A stretch of DNA of 64,000 bases from Mucilaginibacter aurantiaciroseus (GCF_024055595.1 NZ_JAMXOF010000003.1:62001-126000), one strand, 5' to 3'; shown: positions 17,660 to 26,910, numbered from the stretch's first letter. The notes: generated by a model from the letters alone, not told the origin. Numbers and translations are program-made.

Positions 17660-17986
17660 CTATTTCAGTTTCTCATTATTCTGGTGCCTGTCTGCATCGC
17701 GGATGCTTTTCTTTTGCATGTTTTTCTCCAGCGCGTCAGTCAGGTCTATCCCGGTTTGGTTAGCCAGGCAGATCAGTACAAACAGCACATCGGCCATTTC
17801 ATCTGCCAGGTTAACTTCCTTGTCAGATGCTTTAAACGATTGCTCGCCGTATTGCCTTGCCATGATGCGGGCAACTTCGCCCACCTCTTCCATTAACATG
17901 GCGGTATTGGTTAGCTCGTTAAAATATCGTACACCGGTTGTTTTGATCCAGTTATCTACAAGATGCTGCGCTTCCTTAATTTCCAT
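17660..17986 (-). CDS. MazG-like nucleotide pyrophosphohydrolase
   Basis: A 108-residue all-alpha NTP-PPase. The metal-binding acidic residues are in LMEEVGEVARI (the E-E-x-x-E pattern) and NLADEMADVLFVLICLAN (E-x-x-D). It is a single-domain enzyme rather than the two-domain MazG, probably house-cleaning of abnormal nucleotides. The ATG giving MEIKEAQHLVDNW was chosen; a TTG two codons earlier is possible. Ends in a basic tail (KKSIRDADRHQ). Confidence 0.82.
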   Translation of the reverse strand: MEIKEAQHLVDNWIKTTGVRYFNELTNTAMLMEEVGEVARIMARQYGEQSFKASDKEVNLADEMADVLFVLICLANQTGIDLTDALEKNMQKKSIRDADRHQNNEKLK

Positions 17987-18084
17987 AAACAATATTACAT
18001 AATTAGTAACCGAATAACATATCGCTTTGCGAGTTACTCACTCCGCGGCATTTCATGTGCGACACTCTCTGCTCCGCGAAGAGG

Positions 18085-18200
18085 GTAAGAGTTTTACGCC
18101 CTCTCCTTTGGAGAGGGTTGGGGAGAGGCTTTCTTCCCCTCTTTCCGCGCAGCGAAGAGAGGAGCGACCAGCGAAGCGATGTCAGGGTGAGTACATCTCA
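18085..18200. repeat. dispersed CTCTCC...GGAGAGGG repeat upstream of pdeM
   Basis: CCCTCTCCTTTGGAGAGGG is a hairpin with 8-base arms, followed by TTGGGGAGAGGC and a second palindromic part (CTCTTTCCGCGCAGCGAAGAG). Related words occur at 36905-36950, 46333-46445, 48660-48690 and 49740-49770, always between genes. Confidence 0.6.
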
Positions 18201-18260
18201 GCCCCAAAAAACCCACACACCTAATCAACCATTCTCCGCTCATCAAATCCTCAAAACCCT

Positions 18261-18268
18261 TATCTTTG
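18261..18268 (+). promoter_or_regulatory. TAnnTTTG box for pdeM
   Basis: TATCTTTG, 9 bases before the proposed ATG. It decides the start: the frame is open 74 codons further upstream, but that part is the dispersed repeat and would lie before the transcription start. Confidence 0.6.
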
Positions 18269-18276
18269 CCCTCGAT

Positions 18277-18942
18277 ATGACGATGAGTGCGGGTACACCT
18301 TTCCAATTTTTAGATCAGGATCTTTTACTGTTACCACAAAAGGCTATTTATTGGGCGCAAGAAAACGCCCTCATCATAACCGATGTGCATTTTGGTAAAG
18401 TTGGGCATTTTCGCAAGGCCGGTATTGCTATCCCCCGCAATATGGAGCAGGATGACCTGGCCATGCTTTCCGATCTCATCCATGAGCATCGCCCCGACAA
18501 ATTATTCTTCCTCGGCGATCTGTTCCACAGCGACATGAATAACGATTGGGATTGGTTTGTGCTTTGGCGGAGCCAGTTCCCCAAATTGGAGATCATCCTG
18601 ATAAAGGGCAACCACGATATCATCAGCGATAAACATTATACTGCCCTGCGCGTCATTTTACATAAGAGGTTGGTTGTTGGCCCTTTCCTGATGCTGCACC
18701 ACCCGCTGCCCGATCCGGAGACGAAAGAGGAAGACGGTTACGTTTTATGCGGGCACATTCACCCTGGTATTAGTTTGGTTGGCCGGGGCAGGCAGCGCGT
18801 TACGTTGCCATGTTTCGCTTTTGGTAAGCATCAAGCCATATTGCCTTCCTTTGGCAAATTTACTGGTAAAGTGGCTATCCTGAGCCGCAAGGCCGATAGG
18901 ATTTTTGGCGTGCTGGCGGATAAGGTTATCGCCATAAGCTAA
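18277..18942 (+). CDS. pdeM: ligase-associated metallophosphoesterase (PdeM-like endonuclease)
   Basis: A 221-residue calcineurin-like phosphoesterase. Metal-binding motifs in order: ITDVHFGK (D-x-H), FFLGDLFHS (GD), IKGNHD (GNHD), the histidine in LMLHHPLP and CGHIHPG (GHxH). This arrangement and the opening FLDQDLLLLPQKAIYW match the family usually encoded beside an ATP-dependent DNA ligase and a helicase in DNA-damage loci. Here neither partner is adjacent, so the link to repair rests on the family only. Confidence 0.82.
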   Translation: MTMSAGTPFQFLDQDLLLLPQKAIYWAQENALIITDVHFGKVGHFRKAGIAIPRNMEQDDLAMLSDLIHEHRPDKLFFLGDLFHSDMNNDWDWFVLWRSQFPKLEIILIKGNHDIISDKHYTALRVILHKRLVVGPFLMLHHPLPDPETKEEDGYVLCGHIHPGISLVGRGRQRVTLPCFAFGKHQAILPSFGKFTGKVAILSRKADRIFGVLADKVIAIS

Positions 18943-18994
18943 CCGGCGCATTATTATTTTAATATAACTTATTGCTTTTCTTATAGTTATTTGT

Positions 18995-19022
18995 AAATTG
19001 AGGTCTCCAATAACCTCAATTT
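18995..19022. promoter_or_regulatory. perfect inverted repeat directly upstream of the CBS gene
   Basis: Arms AAATTGAGGT and ACCTCAATTT separated by 8 bases, ending 2 bases before the ATG. It could be an operator or an mRNA hairpin covering the ribosome-binding region. Confidence 0.45.
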
Positions 19023-19024
19023 AT

Positions 19025-19459
19025 ATGAAAAGCGTAAAACACATCCTTGCCCGTAAGGGGAGCAATGTTATTGCTGTACCTGCCACAACCATTGTTTTAG
19101 ATGTATTAAAGCTGATGTCCGAAAAAAATATCGGCTCGGTAGTGGTAACCGAAAATGACGAATATATTGGCCTGGTAACCGAACGCGATTACGCCCGTAA
19201 AATCATATTGATGGGTAAACACTCTGACGAAACCACCGTTGGCGAAATTATGAGCAATAGCTTCCCACACATCACGCCGGATTCTTCTGTAGATGACTGT
19301 ATGCTGATCATGAGCGAGCGCAACATACGCTACCTGCCCGTGTTTGATAAGGAACAGAACCTCAGCGGCATCATTTCCATCAACGACCTGGTTTACGAAA
19401 CCATACACTCGCAAAAAGAAACTATAGAGCAGCTGCAGAGCTATATTCATTCGACATAA
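19025..19459 (+). CDS. CBS-domain pair protein
   Basis: A 144-residue stand-alone Bateman module. The first CBS covers about residues 5-65 (VPATTIVLDVLKLMSEKNIG, then LVTERDYARKI), the second about 75-135 (ITPDSSVDDCMLIMSERNIR, then GIISINDLVYE). Such proteins bind adenine nucleotides or S-adenosyl compounds and regulate partners. The inner ATG (MKSVKHIL) was preferred over an in-frame TTG nine codons upstream, which would lie inside the inverted repeat. It ends 8 bases from the end of the convergent CBS-HEPN gene. Confidence 0.85.
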   Translation: MKSVKHILARKGSNVIAVPATTIVLDVLKLMSEKNIGSVVVTENDEYIGLVTERDYARKIILMGKHSDETTVGEIMSNSFPHITPDSSVDDCMLIMSERNIRYLPVFDKEQNLSGIISINDLVYETIHSQKETIEQLQSYIHST

Positions 19460-19467
19460 ATCCGCCT

Positions 19468-20448
19468 TTAAAACTTTCGAGTGAGCATAAGGAATTTTGC
19501 CATTTTAGTCAAATCTTCACGTTGCTCTTTGGTAATGCCTTCCGGATCGAAATGCATGATATCGTTTCGTATAATTCTTACTTTATCTAACATTTTTATA
19601 AAATGGGATCGTTCAAAAGAAAGGTTTAATTTTTCCCAGTAATCAGGATTGCTAAAGATTTGTAAATAATCTCCGAACGCTAAATCATCTATAAATTCAA
19701 TATCTCTTTCTATATCCCCTATTTTACAAAACTCGCGCAAGTCATCGACTAAAAATTTACTGTCTAAAATTTGCCTTAAATGTTTTTCTATTTGTTCAAG
19801 TAATAAAAAAGGTTCCGTAACAGTAATAAATTGCGTGCTGATATCAGCGAGGGTAACGATACCGCTAATTGTTTTGTCATTCTTTTGAACCAAAGCAAAC
19901 TCCTTTTCTATAATAACGGATATTGCCTCTAACAAAGGGGTATCGTAGTCTAATATGGCGTAATATTTTGACGTGTAATCTTTAATATCGTCAGATTTAC
20001 AACCGTTTGCCAATGCAAAACCTATAGTATCCCAGTTAACTACACCGTATACGTTTCTTGTACTACTCATCACGGGTAATTGTGAATAGTTATTTAACAT
20101 CATTAAAGTAATAGCCTCTTTAAGAGTTGATTCTTTTTGAACCGTTACCAATTCTTTATTTGCCGCTGGTAGTAACTTCAATCTTTGAATAGGGTCGCTT
20201 TCATTTTTAGCTTTTGCCCGTTTCCTATGCCTTAATATTATATCACCATCGAACCATCCATTTCTATAATCCGGTTCCGTCTCAAGTTGATTTTCAAATA
20301 AGTATTGGTCAACTCGAGCTTGATTGCCAGATGTTCGCTTTTCACACCAAAATGCGTCTAATAAAGTTCTTGGAGTAATCTCAAATTCTTTGTCGTTTTC
20401 TTTAATTTCATTTACGAGTTCTGCAAACTCTTCTTTAACTATTGACAT
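19468..20448 (-). CDS. CBS-pair protein with C-terminal HEPN-like domain
   Basis: A 326-residue protein of three parts. The first ~85 residues (EITPRTLLDAFWCEKRTSG, then EPDYRNGWFDGDI) look like a small helical DNA- or partner-binding domain I cannot name. Two CBS motifs follow at about 100-150 (TLKEAITLMMLNNYSQLPVM) and 160-210 (PLLEAISVIIEKEFALV). The last ~110 residues are helical, with FLLLEQIEKHLRQIL and, near the end, R294-N-D-I-M-H299, a fit to the Rx4-6H motif of HEPN ribonucleases. The gene is visibly more AT-rich than its neighbours, suggesting transfer. Inference: a nucleotide-sensing CBS module controlling an RNase, as in abortive defence systems. Confidence 0.6.
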   Translation of the reverse strand: MSIVKEEFAELVNEIKENDKEFEITPRTLLDAFWCEKRTSGNQARVDQYLFENQLETEPDYRNGWFDGDIILRHRKRAKAKNESDPIQRLKLLPAANKELVTVQKESTLKEAITLMMLNNYSQLPVMSSTRNVYGVVNWDTIGFALANGCKSDDIKDYTSKYYAILDYDTPLLEAISVIIEKEFALVQKNDKTISGIVTLADISTQFITVTEPFLLLEQIEKHLRQILDSKFLVDDLREFCKIGDIERDIEFIDDLAFGDYLQIFSNPDYWEKLNLSFERSHFIKMLDKVRIIRNDIMHFDPEGITKEQREDLTKMAKFLMLTRKF

Positions 20449-20605
20449 CTTTGATAAGGTTTATGTGCACTAACTTACAAATTAATTATTGTATTATTTA
20501 TATAATACTGTACAGCTACATCCATTCTATCTAAACCCGACTTTAAAACCATTCCTGCTTTAAAAAGTTACTCCTTTACGGTGCGTTGATGCCCGGCAGA
20601 TTATT

Positions 20606-22564
20606 ATGCAGTACACTTCCAAACAGCAGGCTACCCCTATAATGATAGGTGCCGAGGTTTTTATAGAACCCGGGCAAACACCCAAAGAAATTGACCTTTG
20701 GTTTAAACGGCTGCAGGAAGCCGGGATGACGGTTACCCGCATCCGCCTGTTTGAAACTTATATGCATAAGGCTGATGGAAAATGGGATTTTACCCTGTTT
20801 GATGAAGCCTATAAAGCCGCCGATAAATATGGCATTAAAGTTTATGGCAACCTGTTCCCGGCTACGGCGTTTACCGACTTGGGAGGGCTAAAATTCCCGA
20901 AGGATGAAAATCATCTTGTCGCTATAGAACGATATGTAGAGAATGTTATCAGTCATTTTAAACAGTTCAACTCCTGTTATGGCTGGGTACCGGTAAATGA
21001 ACCGGGAGTTGGGCATTTTCCGCAAGACCAGCATGCGACCGATAAATATAGCGAATGGAAAGCCGCCCAGGCACATCCGGAATACACGAGCGGCGGTTAT
21101 GATCATTTTGATTTTGCGGATGAGCGCTTCCATCTCTATTACAACACCTGGTTCCTGCAATGGCTTACGGGTGAGATCTATAAACACGACCCGGAAAGCA
21201 TCATCCATGTAAATAACCACGCCATATTTAAAAACGTGGCCGAATATGATTTTACAGCCTGGCGCGATTTTTTGACCAGTTTGGGTGGATCGGCGCATGC
21301 CAGCTGGCACTTTGACAACTTTAGTCGCCAACAATATGCTTTGGCCATAGCTGCTAACTGCGAGATCATCCGCTCGGGCGCAGGCGAAACCCCCTGGTTT
21401 ATGACCGAATTGCAGGGTGGTAACAATACCTACAGCGGCTTTTTAGCCCTGTGCCCCACCAAAGAAGAAATTGCCCAATGGCTTTGGATTGCCATCGGCA
21501 GCGAAAGCAAGGGCGCTATCTTTTGGTGCCTAAACCCACGTTCATCAGGTATCGAAGCCGGCGAATGGGGTATGCTAAATTATCATAACGAACCATCCGA
21601 CAGGTTGCAGGCTACAACCGAAGTTATCAATACCCTTAATGAACAGATTACCTTTTTTGAGGATGCGAAGGAATTACAATCCGGCATCAACATCATTTAC
21701 ATCCGCGAGTCATTATGGATAGAGAAAAAGCTGCAAATGGGTGGCAAAAGCTACGAGGGGCGTGACGAAGGTGGGGTTATGAAATCGGCTATCGCTTATT
21801 TTGAGGCATTGAGCGAGGCCGGAGTGCAAGCCAATTTAAAAGAGATAAGTGAATTTGACTTTTATAAAGATGATTACATCGGGGCGGTTATTATTTTGGC
21901 GCACCAAATCTCCATTCCATCAAAATATTGGATATTATTGGAAACATTTGTACTAAAAGGCGGTAAACTAATTGCCGACGGACTAACCGGCTATTACGAT
22001 GAAAATGCCGTTGGCACCATGCGCTTAAATTTCCCTTTACGTAACTTGTTTGGAGCGGATGTGTTGGAATATATAGCCATTGATGAGATGGAAGAACTGA
22101 TGGCTGATGGTATTGCCTTGCCGGCCTATCAATGGCGCGGTGAGTTAAAAACCACTACAGCAACGGCATTGGCATGCCGCGGAGAAAACTTAACTGCTAC
22201 GCAAAATATGATTGGCAAGGGCACAGTTTACTGGTTGCCGTCACTCATTGGTTTAGGAAGCAGGATACTGGGCGATTATAACCACCTGAACATGTTTCTT
22301 GCCAAAGCGATAAATTTGGATACACTAAACCTGCCCTTTGTTTTTGAGGAGCCGCAAAAAGGTATACTGATGAAAGTAATGGGCAATGCTACGGAATGGG
22401 TAACCATCATCATTAATAAATCAGAAACACATCGCGAATTTAAGCTGATCCTTCGGGAAGCCACCTTGCAACCCATCGTTATTTTTGCCAATAACGGCGG
22501 TAAGGTTGGCGGCAACCACATCAGTATAGAGGCCGAAAAAACTTTGGTGATCAAATGGGTGTAG
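20606..22564 (+). CDS. beta-galactosidase-like glycoside hydrolase (GH42-type)
   Basis: A 652-residue TIM-barrel hydrolase. The opening IMIGAEVFIEPGQTPKEID and TVTRIRLFETYM are typical of GH42. The acid/base glutamate is in YGWVPVNEPGVGHF and the nucleophile glutamate in PWFMTELQGGNN. A glutamine-amidotransferase-like trimerisation domain follows (about 390-600), then a short beta tail. No signal peptide, so it acts in the cytosol on imported galactosides. The next gene is an exported DUF3472 protein 39 bases downstream, perhaps in the same transcript. Confidence 0.85.
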   Translation: MQYTSKQQATPIMIGAEVFIEPGQTPKEIDLWFKRLQEAGMTVTRIRLFETYMHKADGKWDFTLFDEAYKAADKYGIKVYGNLFPATAFTDLGGLKFPKDENHLVAIERYVENVISHFKQFNSCYGWVPVNEPGVGHFPQDQHATDKYSEWKAAQAHPEYTSGGYDHFDFADERFHLYYNTWFLQWLTGEIYKHDPESIIHVNNHAIFKNVAEYDFTAWRDFLTSLGGSAHASWHFDNFSRQQYALAIAANCEIIRSGAGETPWFMTELQGGNNTYSGFLALCPTKEEIAQWLWIAIGSESKGAIFWCLNPRSSGIEAGEWGMLNYHNEPSDRLQATTEVINTLNEQITFFEDAKELQSGINIIYIRESLWIEKKLQMGGKSYEGRDEGGVMKSAIAYFEALSEAGVQANLKEISEFDFYKDDYIGAVIILAHQISIPSKYWILLETFVLKGGKLIADGLTGYYDENAVGTMRLNFPLRNLFGADVLEYIAIDEMEELMADGIALPAYQWRGELKTTTATALACRGENLTATQNMIGKGTVYWLPSLIGLGSRILGDYNHLNMFLAKAINLDTLNLPFVFEEPQKGILMKVMGNATEWVTIIINKSETHREFKLILREATLQPIVIFANNGGKVGGNHISIEAEKTLVIKWV

Positions 22565-22603
22565 GTTTATCTTTTTATATTAGCCATTCCAATATCAAAG
22601 GAA

Positions 22604-23881
22604 ATGAAAAAACTAATGTTACTGGCTACTTTAATATATTTCAATACCGTTATTGTTAGTGCACAGTCGACAAAAGCCATTATCCCGCTTGGTGGCAATG
22701 CCTGGGCTAAAGGCGCGGCTATTGTTTCCGATGAAGGCATAATTAATTGGAAAAGCCCGCAAGATATAACAAGCATATATTTCAGGGTTTCAACGCCGCA
22801 AACTTTTAAACTGGCGCTACGCTTGCGTGTACCAAAGGGTAATAGTGCAATAAGCATTTCCTCCGGTAAAATGGTTTTCACCAAAAAGCTTAGCAATGCT
22901 GCTTTTGACACAGTAAGCATGGGTAACATATCTATACTTAAACCGGGCTATGTAAAGCTCAACCTGAAAGGCATCAGCAAAACAGGAAGTGATTATGCAG
23001 ATGTTACCGACTTAATTGTAGACGGCGTAAATGCTGATAACCAACTTACCTATGTAAAACCCGGCTCATCATTCCATTTTGGCAGGCGCGGGCCATCGGT
23101 GCATTTACGGTATGGGATACCCGATAGCATTAAAAACCAGGTAAAATGGTTTTATAACGAGATAACCGTTCCGCAAAAAATGGATGTTGTTGGTTCCTAT
23201 TTTATGGCCGATGGTTTTAATGGCGGGTATTTTGGTATGCAGGTAAATTCGGCTACAGAGCGCAGGGTGTTGTTCTCCGTTTGGAGCCCTTTTACTACTG
23301 ATGACCCTAAGAGCATTCCCGATAGCCTGCGTATCAAGCTGTTAAACAAAGGCCCAACCGTACACGGCGGGGCCTTTGGTGATGAGGGATCGGGTGGGCA
23401 AAGCTACCTGCAGTACCCTTGGCAGGCAGGTAAAACCTACGCGTTTTTATTAGAAGCCGACCCTAATCCTACAAAAGACGCAACTATGTACACCGCCTGG
23501 TTTAAAGAGAAAAGCAGTAATACATGGTTGCTTATCGCAAGCTTTCTTCGCCCAAAAACTAACCTTTATCTAAACGACTTGTACTCCTTTGTAGAAAACT
23601 TTGAACCTGATAATGGCGACAAAACCCGCATGGCCTACTTCACCAACCAATGGCTGGGCGATACGCTGGGGTATTTTTCCGCTACAGGCAACGTCACTTA
23701 CACCGGCGATGAAACCGCCCGCAAGAACTATCGTAAAGATTATTCGGGTGGTATAAAAGACGGTGTATTATACCTGCGCAACGGCGGTTTTTTTGACGAT
23801 CTGGCGCCTTTAAACCAGAAATTTTCACCAAAAAACACATTTCATCCGCCTTTAATTGACTTCAAAACGCTGCCGAGGTAA
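22604..23881 (+). CDS. DUF3472/DUF5077 domain-containing exported protein
   Basis: A 425-residue secreted protein with signal peptide MKKLMLLATLIYFNTVIVSA followed by QS. Residues about 25-145 form a carbohydrate-binding-like beta domain (DUF5077: IPLGGNAWAKGAA and a TVSMGNISILKPGYVKLNL block). The DUF3472 part follows (SSFHFGRRGPSVHLRY, YFMADGFNGGYFGMQVNS, then VLFSVWSPFTTDDP). Members often sit in polysaccharide loci; with the GH42 gene upstream it probably helps bind or process a glycan. No catalytic residues are known for the family. Confidence 0.8.
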   Translation: MKKLMLLATLIYFNTVIVSAQSTKAIIPLGGNAWAKGAAIVSDEGIINWKSPQDITSIYFRVSTPQTFKLALRLRVPKGNSAISISSGKMVFTKKLSNAAFDTVSMGNISILKPGYVKLNLKGISKTGSDYADVTDLIVDGVNADNQLTYVKPGSSFHFGRRGPSVHLRYGIPDSIKNQVKWFYNEITVPQKMDVVGSYFMADGFNGGYFGMQVNSATERRVLFSVWSPFTTDDPKSIPDSLRIKLLNKGPTVHGGAFGDEGSGGQSYLQYPWQAGKTYAFLLEADPNPTKDATMYTAWFKEKSSNTWLLIASFLRPKTNLYLNDLYSFVENFEPDNGDKTRMAYFTNQWLGDTLGYFSATGNVTYTGDETARKNYRKDYSGGIKDGVLYLRNGGFFDDLAPLNQKFSPKNTFHPPLIDFKTLPR

Positions 23882-24292
23882 CTATTCGTCATTGTTCCTT
23901 TTTTCAGCTTCCTCAGGCTCTGACAGTAGTTCCACGTAGGTATAAAAAGCGTATTTGTTCACCGGGTATAGTACAATAAAAGTTTTTTGTACAAAAGTGC
24001 TTTTAATAAAATAGGGGATCCGAATGGCGGCTACAATAATTGACCGCATTAAAGCTTTACCATCATCGGTGTCAGTTTTCGCACCTGCCGATTGTAATAA
24101 AATAAGAACTAACAAATGGAACACCACCCAATACGCATTTAAGCCAATGATGAATTTGGGGAATATATCGCGCCTTTTTATCATTAGGAAAAAGCAAAAG
24201 GCGGCAAAGCATATTGTAAACACATTGCCAAATGTTTCGAATGTAAAAGCGGCATTGTAAAAAGCTTTAGAAGATCCCGGGAGTTTTAAATC
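23882..24292 (-). pseudogene. DUF2569 membrane protein, 5'-truncated
   Basis: The readable frame runs from KLPGSSKAFYNAAFTFETFG through FCFFLMIKRRDIFPKFIIG and IVAAIRIPYFIKSTFVQKTF to the stop. The block RRDIFPKF...RIPYFIKS...V..TF is the hallmark of DUF2569 membrane proteins, which normally have about 40-50 further N-terminal residues including the first membrane helix and a LGGWL-type start. Here a stop codon precedes the fragment and no start is available except a GTG inside a helix. The missing end abuts the VOC remnant, so a deletion joined the two. Confidence 0.6.
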
Positions 24293-24317
24293 TCATTTGC
24301 TCATGTCGAACGATCCG

Positions 24318-24479
24318 TTATTTATAACGGTAGCAAATACCTTTATCTCCAACAACAAGCGGTGCCATTTTATCGTTGCTGCCGAAACCATCCTTAAAAG
24401 AAAAGCCAATGGCGTTGAAAAATTCTCTCGAACGGTTAAGATCCTTCACCGGTAGGTTCATCCAAAGTTCTTTTGTAAT
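24318..24479 (-). pseudogene. VOC (glyoxalase-like) family protein, N-terminal fragment
   Basis: The minus strand reads ITKELWMNLPVKDLNRSREF then FNAIGFSFKDGFGSNDKMAP and stops after about 53 codons at VVGDKGICYRYK. This is the first beta-alpha-beta-beta module of small VOC proteins, normally about 130 residues long. No ATG precedes the block (it begins at ATT), so both ends are damaged. Confidence 0.6.
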
Positions 24480-24685
24480 GATGGTTAGTTTGATTGGTTA
24501 ATAAATATAAACAAATGTATGCCGGTTTTGCAATTGTAACAGGGTGGTAATGCGACCATTTAAAGGGTAGATGCCGCCATGGCAACTCCTGCAAATATTG
24601 TTTAATATTTATATTTCACTTCAATATGCGAAAATGCCGGATAATGTTTCATATTTGTTCAAGTATTGTGCTATAAATTAATCTC

Positions 24686-26890
24686 ATGAATGTTGATCTT
24701 ACCAACTGCGACAGAGAACCTATTCACATTCCCGGTAAAATACAATCGCACGGGTTTTTATTCGTTATCAATCAGGACAATGTCATCGTTTATCACAGTG
24801 ATAATATTACTGTGTTTTTACCGGATATTTCTCCAAATTTATTGGGTAAGCACATCAACATTATCGAGCCTATCATCGGTAAAAACGAGCCGCCTAACTT
24901 TATAAGTCAACTTTTATCCTTCGGAAAAATTAAAGGATTTGACCAAACCAACCCTTTTAATACGAACATACGAGGAGTTGCATTTCATTTGATCATATCT
25001 GTATCAGCGGATTTTTATTTGCTGGAGTTTGAGCCTGCGCATTCTGACAGCGCTACCGATGTGCAAAAAATGATAGGCCGGTCTATCGCGGAAATGTTGG
25101 CCGATAAAAACCTGCAAAACCTTTTAAGTAATAGTGCGGTACAGGTTAAAAACGTAATAGGGTATGATAGGGTAATGGTTTACCGCTTTGCGGAGGACGG
25201 GCATGGCGAAGTTATTGCCGAAGCAAAAAATACAGAATTACCCTCATGGCTTGGCCTGCACTACCCTGCATCGGATATCCCTAAACAAGCACGCGAGCTT
25301 TACAAACTAAATTTAACCCGCTTAATTGCCAATGTACATGCCGAGCCATCGGCTATTTTAACCATAGCAGCTAACGAACTACCGCTGGATATGACCAACT
25401 CCGGCCTGCGCGCGGTATCGCCCATCCACATTCAGTATTTAAAAAACATGGGGGTCGAATCCAGCTTCAGTATCTCCCTGATGTACAAGGGCGAGCTTTG
25501 GGGTTTGATAGCGTGCCATAATTATTCGCCACGGTTTATAGATTACAGGTCGCGGGAGTCGGCAAAATTAATAGGCCAGATACTATCGTCTGCCCTTGAG
25601 TTTAGGCAGGACGAAGAGAACCAGCACACACAAGCGCTTTTTAAAAGTGCTGTTGCCCAACTAAGCCGGTTGATGTTAAAGGATACCAATATCGATCATG
25701 CCTTAACCGCCCATAGTGTTAACCTGCTTAACGCGGTTGAAGCCCCGGGCGCGGCCCTTATCTTTGAAAACCACATACATACCCTTGGCATTACACCAAC
25801 CGATTTGCAGATAACCAGTGTGGTTGCCTGGTTAAAAAATAATGTAAGCGATAATTTTTACTACACCAACCAGCTACCGGTTGAATTTCCAGAATCTGCA
25901 TTATTCAAGAACGTTGCATCGGGTATAATGGTAACTACGCTATCCCGCGAGCTTGGCGAATACGTGATATGGTTTAAGCCCGAGCAACTGGAGACCATTA
26001 CCTGGGCAGGCACCCCCGATAAACCGGTAGAGACAACGGTTGATGGGGTAGCGCAATTATCGCCCCGGCATTCGTTCGAGGCCTGGTCGCAAACGGTATC
26101 GGGCACATCAAAAAACTGGACTAACGAGGAGGTGAAATCTGTAATGCGCCTGCGTAGCGAAATCACTTACGCCATCAACCAAAAAGCAGGGGCCATCCGC
26201 CTGCTTAACGAAAAGCTGAAAGAGGCCTATGAAGAGCTGGATACCTTTAGTTTCACGATATCGCACGATCTGAAGAACCCGATATCAACCGTTAAAAGCT
26301 ATGCGCAAATTTTGCTGCGCGATAAGGGAATGAATCCGCAGTCTGTTAAAATTTTAGAACGCATCAACAAGGGTGCCGATAAAATGAATAACATGATCAA
26401 CGAGGTATTGGATTACTCGCGCATTGGGCGGTTGGAATTGACATTATCTAACATCGATCCCAAACCTATCATACAGGATATTGTGCGCGATCTGCTACTC
26501 ATCTACGATTTTGATGAAAGCTGCATAACCATTGGTAAAACCCCAAGGATCCAGTGCGACCCGGTAATGATATCGCAGGTGTTTTCTAACATCATTAGCA
26601 ACGCAATTAAATACTCCATGCACTCTAATCCGCCTAAGGTGACCATATCGGGTACCAAAAACAACCATGAGGTAGTTTATTCAATTACGGATAATGGCCT
26701 GGGTATAGATATTAAACAGCGGCCAAGGATATTTGAATTATTCCACCGCACGGATAATGTGGGTGATATCGAAGGATCAGGCGTAGGGCTTGCCATTGTA
26801 AAGCGCATAATAGACAAACACAAGGGCAAGGTTTGGGTAGAGAGCGAGCTGGGCAATGGCTCAACCTTTAACATCCTGTTTAATAAGTAA
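24686..26890 (+). CDS. bacteriophytochrome histidine kinase
   Basis: A red/far-red photoreceptor kinase of 734 residues. Order: PAS (about 1-110), GAF (125-300), PHY (310-490), HisKA (510-580), HATPase (620-734). Cys8 in LTNCDREPIHIPG is the biliverdin-attachment cysteine position of bacteriophytochromes. The GAF has MVYRFAEDGHGEVIAE, the PASDIP motif (YPASDIPKQAR) and SPIHIQYLKNMGV with the conserved His; the PHY tongue shows SPRHSFEAW. The kinase has FTISHDLKNPIST with the phospho-His, plus N and G boxes (ISNAIKYS, DNGLGI, GSGVGLAIVKR). No response regulator is adjacent. The convergent neighbour encodes the heme oxygenase that would make its chromophore. Confidence 0.95.
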   Translation: MNVDLTNCDREPIHIPGKIQSHGFLFVINQDNVIVYHSDNITVFLPDISPNLLGKHINIIEPIIGKNEPPNFISQLLSFGKIKGFDQTNPFNTNIRGVAFHLIISVSADFYLLEFEPAHSDSATDVQKMIGRSIAEMLADKNLQNLLSNSAVQVKNVIGYDRVMVYRFAEDGHGEVIAEAKNTELPSWLGLHYPASDIPKQARELYKLNLTRLIANVHAEPSAILTIAANELPLDMTNSGLRAVSPIHIQYLKNMGVESSFSISLMYKGELWGLIACHNYSPRFIDYRSRESAKLIGQILSSALEFRQDEENQHTQALFKSAVAQLSRLMLKDTNIDHALTAHSVNLLNAVEAPGAALIFENHIHTLGITPTDLQITSVVAWLKNNVSDNFYYTNQLPVEFPESALFKNVASGIMVTTLSRELGEYVIWFKPEQLETITWAGTPDKPVETTVDGVAQLSPRHSFEAWSQTVSGTSKNWTNEEVKSVMRLRSEITYAINQKAGAIRLLNEKLKEAYEELDTFSFTISHDLKNPISTVKSYAQILLRDKGMNPQSVKILERINKGADKMNNMINEVLDYSRIGRLELTLSNIDPKPIIQDIVRDLLLIYDFDESCITIGKTPRIQCDPVMISQVFSNIISNAIKYSMHSNPPKVTISGTKNNHEVVYSITDNGLGIDIKQRPRIFELFHRTDNVGDIEGSGVGLAIVKRIIDKHKGKVWVESELGNGSTFNILFNK

Positions 26891-26910
26891 TAACGCTTTG
26901 TCATGCTGCC

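Noticed and set aside
18055..18276. N-terminal extension of pdeM
   Set aside because: It translates the dispersed CTCTCC repeat and lies upstream of the promoter box.
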